The translations under genes and the position numbers were made by a program. DNA of 64,000 nt from Acidimicrobiia bacterium (GTDB lineage: Bacteria; Actinomycetota; Acidimicrobiia; Spongiisociales; ZC4RG35). Below the pieces are notes generated by a model. The model searched no databases. It was not told where the DNA came from and saw only the letters and a list, made by a program, of their open reading frames with translations. The DNA lies in NCBI GenBank assembly GCA_028285585.1, contig JANQOU010000013.1, positions 91,180-155,179 of the forward strand, written 5' to 3'. Positions within the stretch are counted from its first letter, which is position 1. Each line of letters opens with the position of its first letter. Positions 60,025 to 64,000 of this stretch are shown here, piece by piece.

Positions 60025-62727
60025 GTGAGCAGTGACGAGCGCCTCAGGACCGACATCCGCCGGTTGGGAAACCAACTCGGCGACGCCCTGGTTCGTCAAC
60101 ACGGGTCAGACCTCCTCGACCGTGTTGAGCAGGTGCGAGCCCTCGGCAAGTCCGCCCGGCGCGGTGGAAGCTCCGATTCGGCGGAGAAACTCAAGGAGCT
60201 TCTGGACGACCTGCCGCCCGCCCAAGTGATACCCCTGGTCAGGGCCTTCACCACTTACTTCTATCTCGCCAACGTCGCCGAGCAGGTTCATCGCGTCGAT
60301 GACCTTGCACCGGACGATCGTTACCTCCGAGCCACGGTCGACCGGATTCTCGAATCAGAGCCGGACCCCGAAGTCATCAAGGAGGTGCTGGACAGGCTCG
60401 AGGTGAGACCTGTCTTCACGGCGCACCCGACGGAGGTGGCAAGGCGAAGCATCCTCACCAAGCGAAAGGCTCTTGCTCACCTCATCGAAGACCGCCTGGA
60501 GACATCCGATCCTGGGCTAACCGATGTGATCGACGCCCGTACCGCCGAGTTGATCGACCAGATTTGGCAGACAGACGAGTTGCGCACCGACAAACCGAGC
60601 GTCGTCGAAGAAGCCAGGTCTGTCCTGTACTACCTGGTCGGACTGGCCGAGGAGGTCCTGACCGACCTGAGTGAGACGGTTCACCACGAGCTGAGTCGTC
60701 TGGGCACCGATCAGGTCCTTCCTCTCCGATTCGGCACCTGGGTCGGCGGCGACCGTGACGGAAACCCTGAAGTCGTCGGTGCCACGACCCTCGAGGCATT
60801 GTCGTTGCAACACGACCGCGGGCTAACTCATCTCATTCATCTGGTGGAGAACCTTTCCGACGAGCTGTCGGTGTCCGGGGATCTCGCCCCTGTCAGCACA
60901 GAGTTGGCCGACTCGATCGAAGCCGACAAGAAGGCACTGCCCGAAGTGTGGAGACGTGAGGAGAACCGGACCTTCAGGGAGCCGTATCGTCTCAAGTGCT
61001 CGTTCATCCACGGCAAGCTGATCAACACCCGGGAGCGGGTGAAGCTGGACGCTCCTCACCGTCCGGGACGTGACTACCGAGAAACGGGTGATCTCGTCGC
61101 CGAGCTCGACCTGCTTGCCACCTCGCTGAGGCAGGCCCGTGGCGGTCTCATCGCAGACGGTGCAGTGGGCCGAATCCGCCGTCAAGCTGAGTCACTTGGG
61201 TTTCAGATGGCGATCATGGATGTGCGCGAGCACTCCGGGAAGCATCGCAGTGCCGTGGAAGAGCTCTTCGAGCACGTCGGCGTCGAGTTGAAAGCCATGG
61301 GCTCCGCCCAACGCATGAGCGTCACCACATCGGAGCTGAATAGTCCCCGTCCGCTCACCGGCCCCACGACGGAGCTCACACCGGAAGCGACAGTGACTCT
61401 GGACACGTTCCGTTCCATCGATGAGGCAAAGAGCCGATACGGCGAGGACGTGATCCAGAGCTACATCATCTCGATGACAGAGTCTCCGGTCGACGTCATC
61501 AACGCTGCGGTCCTGGCACGGGAGGCCGGTCTCGTGGATCTGGACCGGGGCATTGCTCGGATCGGCATCGTGCCCCTGGTCGAGACCATTCAGGATCTGA
61601 AGGGCTCGGGACCGCTACTCGACAATCTCCTTCACACACCCGAGTACCGAAAGCTCGTCTCGCTGCGCGGGAACCGGCAGGAGGTGATGCTCGGCTACTC
61701 CGACTCGAACAAGGTGGGTGGGATCACCGCCTCACAGTGGGAGATCTACAAGGCTCAGCGCGTGATGCGGCGTGTCGCCGAACGGCACGGCGTCCAGCTC
61801 ACCTTCTTCCATGGCCGCGGCGGGACCGTCGGCCGCGGTGGAGGGCCGACCCACGCCGCGATCATGGCCCAGCCATACGGGACCATCGACGGCACGATCA
61901 AGGTCACCGAGCAGGGTGAGGTGATCGCCGACAAGTACTCGAACCCGCAAATCGCCAAGCGCAACCTGGAGCTGACAATCGCCTCGGTGTTGGAAAGCTC
62001 ACTGATGCGACGGCAGTCGAAGAGGCCGAAGGCGACGCTCGACCGCTGGACGGAGACCATGGAGTTCTTCGCAGCCGAGGCTCTCGAGGCCTATCAGACT
62101 CTGATTGCTGACCCCAGCCTCGTCCCGTACTTCCTGTCGTCAACGCCCGTCGAAGAGCTGGGGAAGATGAACATCGGAAGCCGGCCGTCCCGTCGCCCTG
62201 GTGGCTTGGGCGGCGTGGATGATCTGCGGGCGATTCCCTGGGTGTTCGGATGGACTCAAACCCGTCAGATAGTCCCCGGCTGGTACGGAGTGGGCACTGG
62301 CCTGCAAGCAACCCGAAAGGCCGGCTACGGGACGGTGCTCGACGAGATGGCTTCACAGTGGTCGTTCATGGAGACCTTCCTGTCGAACGTCGAGATGACG
62401 CTGTTCAAGACGGACCTCGACATCTCATCCGCCTACGTGCACGCACTCGTCGACCCCGCTCATCAGCACGTCTTCGAGATGATCGAGGCCGAGCGAGCCA
62501 AGGCCGAAGAAGAGGTGCTTCGACTCGTCGGACACGACGAGCTGCTTGGCACATCGCACCTGTTGCGCCGGACTCTGGATGTCCGGGACATCTATCTCGA
62601 TCCCATCAACTATCTCCAGGTCTCACTGCTGACCAGGAGCCGGGCTGGAGAGCAATCCGAGGAGTTGGACCGAGCCTTGCTCCTCACTGTCAACGGCATC
62701 GCCGCTGGCATGCGCAACACTGGTTGA
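60025..62727 (+). CDS. ppc: Phosphoenolpyruvate carboxylase
   Basis: Anaplerotic enzyme of 900 residues making oxaloacetate. Catalytic His segment VFTAHPTEVARRS (about residue 133), FHGRGGTVGRGGGPTHAA, and the end GIAAGMRNTG are complete. GTG 60025 lies seven bases after TAGCCT (60012-60017). An ATG at 59986 would add 13 Ala/Gly/Ser residues and sits ahead of that promoter, so I reject it. Confidence 0.97.
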   Translation: MSSDERLRTDIRRLGNQLGDALVRQHGSDLLDRVEQVRALGKSARRGGSSDSAEKLKELLDDLPPAQVIPLVRAFTTYFYLANVAEQVHRVDDLAPDDRYLRATVDRILESEPDPEVIKEVLDRLEVRPVFTAHPTEVARRSILTKRKALAHLIEDRLETSDPGLTDVIDARTAELIDQIWQTDELRTDKPSVVEEARSVLYYLVGLAEEVLTDLSETVHHELSRLGTDQVLPLRFGTWVGGDRDGNPEVVGATTLEALSLQHDRGLTHLIHLVENLSDELSVSGDLAPVSTELADSIEADKKALPEVWRREENRTFREPYRLKCSFIHGKLINTRERVKLDAPHRPGRDYRETGDLVAELDLLATSLRQARGGLIADGAVGRIRRQAESLGFQMAIMDVREHSGKHRSAVEELFEHVGVELKAMGSAQRMSVTTSELNSPRPLTGPTTELTPEATVTLDTFRSIDEAKSRYGEDVIQSYIISMTESPVDVINAAVLAREAGLVDLDRGIARIGIVPLVETIQDLKGSGPLLDNLLHTPEYRKLVSLRGNRQEVMLGYSDSNKVGGITASQWEIYKAQRVMRRVAERHGVQLTFFHGRGGTVGRGGGPTHAAIMAQPYGTIDGTIKVTEQGEVIADKYSNPQIAKRNLELTIASVLESSLMRRQSKRPKATLDRWTETMEFFAAEALEAYQTLIADPSLVPYFLSSTPVEELGKMNIGSRPSRRPGGLGGVDDLRAIPWVFGWTQTRQIVPGWYGVGTGLQATRKAGYGTVLDEMASQWSFMETFLSNVEMTLFKTDLDISSAYVHALVDPAHQHVFEMIEAERAKAEEEVLRLVGHDELLGTSHLLRRTLDVRDIYLDPINYLQVSLLTRSRAGEQSEELDRALLLTVNGIAAGMRNTG

Positions 62728-62734
62728 AGAGTCG

Positions 62735-62740
62735 TAGGCT
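62735..62740 (+). promoter_or_regulatory. Leaderless -10 element of upp
   Basis: TAGGCT, six bases before ATG 62747, in the 19-base ppc-upp gap. Confidence 0.5.
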
Positions 62741-62746
62741 CGGCCC

Positions 62747-63367
62747 ATGCCGATAACAGTCCTCGACCACCCTCTTGCCGCTGACCTGCTCACCGTGCTT
62801 CGCGACCAGGACACCGAGCCGCCCCTCTTCCGGGAGACCGCCGAGCGTCTCGGCTACCTGCTCGTGGCGGAGGCTCTCGCCGACATGCCAGGCGACGAGG
62901 TGGAGATCATGACTCCGCTCGAAACCACAACCGGCTCCCGCCTGCACCACCCGATCGTGGCGGTGGCTGTCCTCAGGGCCGGCCTCGGCCTCCTCGAGTC
63001 GGTGCTGACCCTGGTTCCCGACGCCGCCATCGGGTTCGCCGGGGTACAGCGAAACGAAGAGACCGCCGAGCCGATGGAGTACTACACCAAGTTCCCCACA
63101 CTGGAAGGTGCCCGTGTCCTGATTCTCGAACCGATGCTCGCCACCGGAGGAAGCCTCTCCTGGGCCATCGACAAGGTGAAGGAGAATGGAGCGACCGATG
63201 TCACTGCGGTGTGTGTCGTGGCCGCACCTGAAGGCGTCTCGAGAATGGAATCTGACCATCCCGACGTCCGCGTCGTGTCTGCTGCCCTGGACCGCCAGCT
63301 CAACCCCAGCTTCTACATCGCCCCAGGCCTCGGCGACATGGGCGATCGACTCTTCGGGACCGTTTGA
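62747..63367 (+). CDS. upp: Uracil phosphoribosyltransferase
   Basis: 206 residues. Pyrimidine salvage: uracil plus PRPP gives UMP. PRPP-binding loop LILEPMLATGGSLSWAI (about residue 130), the AIGFAGVQRNEETAEPMEYY flexible loop, and the C-terminal PGLGDMGDRLFGT. ATG after a TAGGCT element; the stop overlaps the next gene (TTGA). Confidence 0.96.
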   Translation: MPITVLDHPLAADLLTVLRDQDTEPPLFRETAERLGYLLVAEALADMPGDEVEIMTPLETTTGSRLHHPIVAVAVLRAGLGLLESVLTLVPDAAIGFAGVQRNEETAEPMEYYTKFPTLEGARVLILEPMLATGGSLSWAIDKVKENGATDVTAVCVVAAPEGVSRMESDHPDVRVVSAALDRQLNPSFYIAPGLGDMGDRLFGTV

Positions 63368-63630
63368 CCACATTCGAAGACTCGGTGATCAAGGTGTTGC
63401 GATCGCTCGAGCCGGGAGATGTGGTCACCTACGGCGACGTCGCCGCCGAGGCCGGATACCCCGGTGCCGCCAGAGCGGTCGGGACGCTTCTGCGCAAGAC
63501 CACCGAAGACGTCCCCTGGTGGCGAGTTGTCGGCTCCGGTGGCCGTCTTCGAACGCCTGACCAGTACCGCCAGGCGCAGAAACTCGCGGACGACGGGATC
63601 CTGGTGATCAACAATCAGGTGAAGATCTAA
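63364..63630 (+). CDS. Alkyltransferase-like (ATL) MGMT-family protein
   Basis: 88 residues, the DNA-binding domain of O6-alkylguanine-DNA alkyltransferases. The active PCHR motif is replaced by PWWRVV, so the methyl-accepting Cys is absent and it cannot repair directly. ATL proteins instead flag alkylated bases for nucleotide excision repair. HTH segment VTYGDVAAEAGYPGAARAVG is intact. TTG start coupled to upp by TTGA. Confidence 0.85.
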   Translation: MTTFEDSVIKVLRSLEPGDVVTYGDVAAEAGYPGAARAVGTLLRKTTEDVPWWRVVGSGGRLRTPDQYRQAQKLADDGILVINNQVKI

Positions 63631-63633
63631 GCG

Positions 63634-63658
63634 ACAAAGATTTCTCAGATTTCTTTGT
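63634..63658 (+). terminator. Weak hairpin after the upp-ATL unit
   Basis: ACAAAGA (63634-63640) pairs with TCTTTGT (63652-63658) around an 11-base loop, four bases after the stop. Confidence 0.3.
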
Positions 63659-63712
63659 GTCTTGGCTGGTTTTGGCTCGTTTCTGTCACTGCTGGTTTGT
63701 AGTTTCGGGGGT

Positions 63713-64000
63713 ATGGAGTGGGAGAGAGCTTCGACTGATCTTCTCGAACAGCAGCTGGTCGAGGATGAGCGTCTGATCGGCCGGCTACGAGCCCGCCAGA
63801 TGGTGTTGTTATCCGAGTTGGATAGCCGTCAGATAGCCACCGCCGACGGTTCCCGCTCACTGTCCGAATGGACGGCCGCACGGATGGACGTCGCACCGGA
63901 TACAGCGCGGACACTTGTGCGGACGATGCGTCGTCTCTCCGACCGTCCCGACCTGGCAACACAGTTGGCTGACGGTGACGTGTCGTTTGACCGGATCGAA
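63713..64000 (+). CDS. DUF222 HNH endonuclease-like protein, cut by window edge
   Basis: The first 96 codons of a second DUF222 protein. MEWER, the LLEQQL helix, TADGSRSLSEWTAARMDV and TARTLVRTMRRL closely match the gene at 27437-28492 (well over half of the residues agree by eye). The HNH part lies beyond the window. ATG 63713 is seven bases after TAGTTT (63700-63705). Confidence 0.8.
   Translation, partial: MEWERASTDLLEQQLVEDERLIGRLRARQMVLLSELDSRQIATADGSRSLSEWTAARMDVAPDTARTLVRTMRRLSDRPDLATQLADGDVSFDRIE

Overview
The window looks like a chromosomal segment of a GC-rich actinobacterium. An early-branching, non-mycelial lineage such as the Acidimicrobiia is my best guess, but this is inferred from gene content and not proven. 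The pointers are a DUF2469 gene beside yraN, a WhiG/FliA-type sigma factor, two F420-type oxidoreductases (a PPOX-class and an LLM-class protein), two DUF222-HNH nuclease genes, an imuA'/imuB mutasome behind an actinobacterial SOS box, and many apparently leaderless genes. I see no rRNA, tRNA, CRISPR array, phage or insertion sequence. The longest gap between genes is about 225 bases, so the DNA is almost fully coding.

Layout. (1) 1-8.2 kb holds a truncated fused isobutyryl-CoA mutase (icmF), a small protein, an SGNH hydrolase, a PPOX-class oxidoreductase, 5-formyl-THF cyclo-ligase, a lysophospholipid acyltransferase, a DAO-type FAD oxidoreductase and an LLM oxidoreductase. (2) 8.2-15 kb holds imuB and imuA' (minus strand) behind a 24-bp palindromic LexA box, a divergent MerR-DUF433/PIN-like toxin-antitoxin-like pair, a TPP enzyme, an Fpg glycosylase and a membrane protein. 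(3) 15-26.9 kb is a minus-strand translation and RNA block: proS, rimP, nusA, infB, ylxP, rbfA, a DHH phosphoesterase, truB, ribF, rpsO, pnp. (4) 26.9-36.8 kb holds a P-loop kinase, a DUF222-HNH gene and the rpsB-tsf-pyrH-frr-cdsA-dxr-rseP block, with a chimeric pilin-like gene between rseP and ispG. (5) 36.8-48.4 kb holds queG, ybaK, whiG, xerC, dprA and comM, then a metabolic insert (ggt, an enoyl-CoA hydratase, two tiny genes, an ABC exporter), then yraN, DUF2469, lepB and rplS. (6) 48.5-56 kb holds trmD, then an insert (DUF1059, a methyltransferase, two lipoproteins, a thiolase), then rimM, khpA, rpsP and ffh. (7) 56-64 kb holds VOC and GNAT genes, a CO-dehydrogenase-type maturation cassette (MoxR ATPase, CoxE-like VWA protein, split XdhC), ppc, upp, an alkyltransferase-like protein and the start of a second DUF222-HNH gene.

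How it works together. Most genes are housekeeping: ribosome build-up and maturation (rpsB, rpsO, rpsP, rplS, rbfA, rimM, rimP, tsf, infB, frr), tRNA modification and charging (truB, trmD, queG, ybaK, proS), RNA turnover (pnp, the DHH protein), the MEP isoprenoid pathway (dxr, ispG), lipid synthesis (cdsA, plsC) and protein export (ffh, lepB, rseP). Neighbours are often coupled by 4-base NTGA overlaps.

Two sequence habits stand out. More than 20 genes have a TANNNT hexamer ending 6-9 bases before the start codon, which suggests leaderless transcripts; I used this to choose starts. Also, lepB, and probably yraN and icmF, appear to start at CTG. No large new defence or biosynthetic system is visible. 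The most unusual single items are the CTG starts, the pilin-like protein with a lysine/alanine-rich tail, a small domain shared by two unrelated-looking proteins, and the MerR-DUF433 antitoxin-like fusion next to the SOS box.
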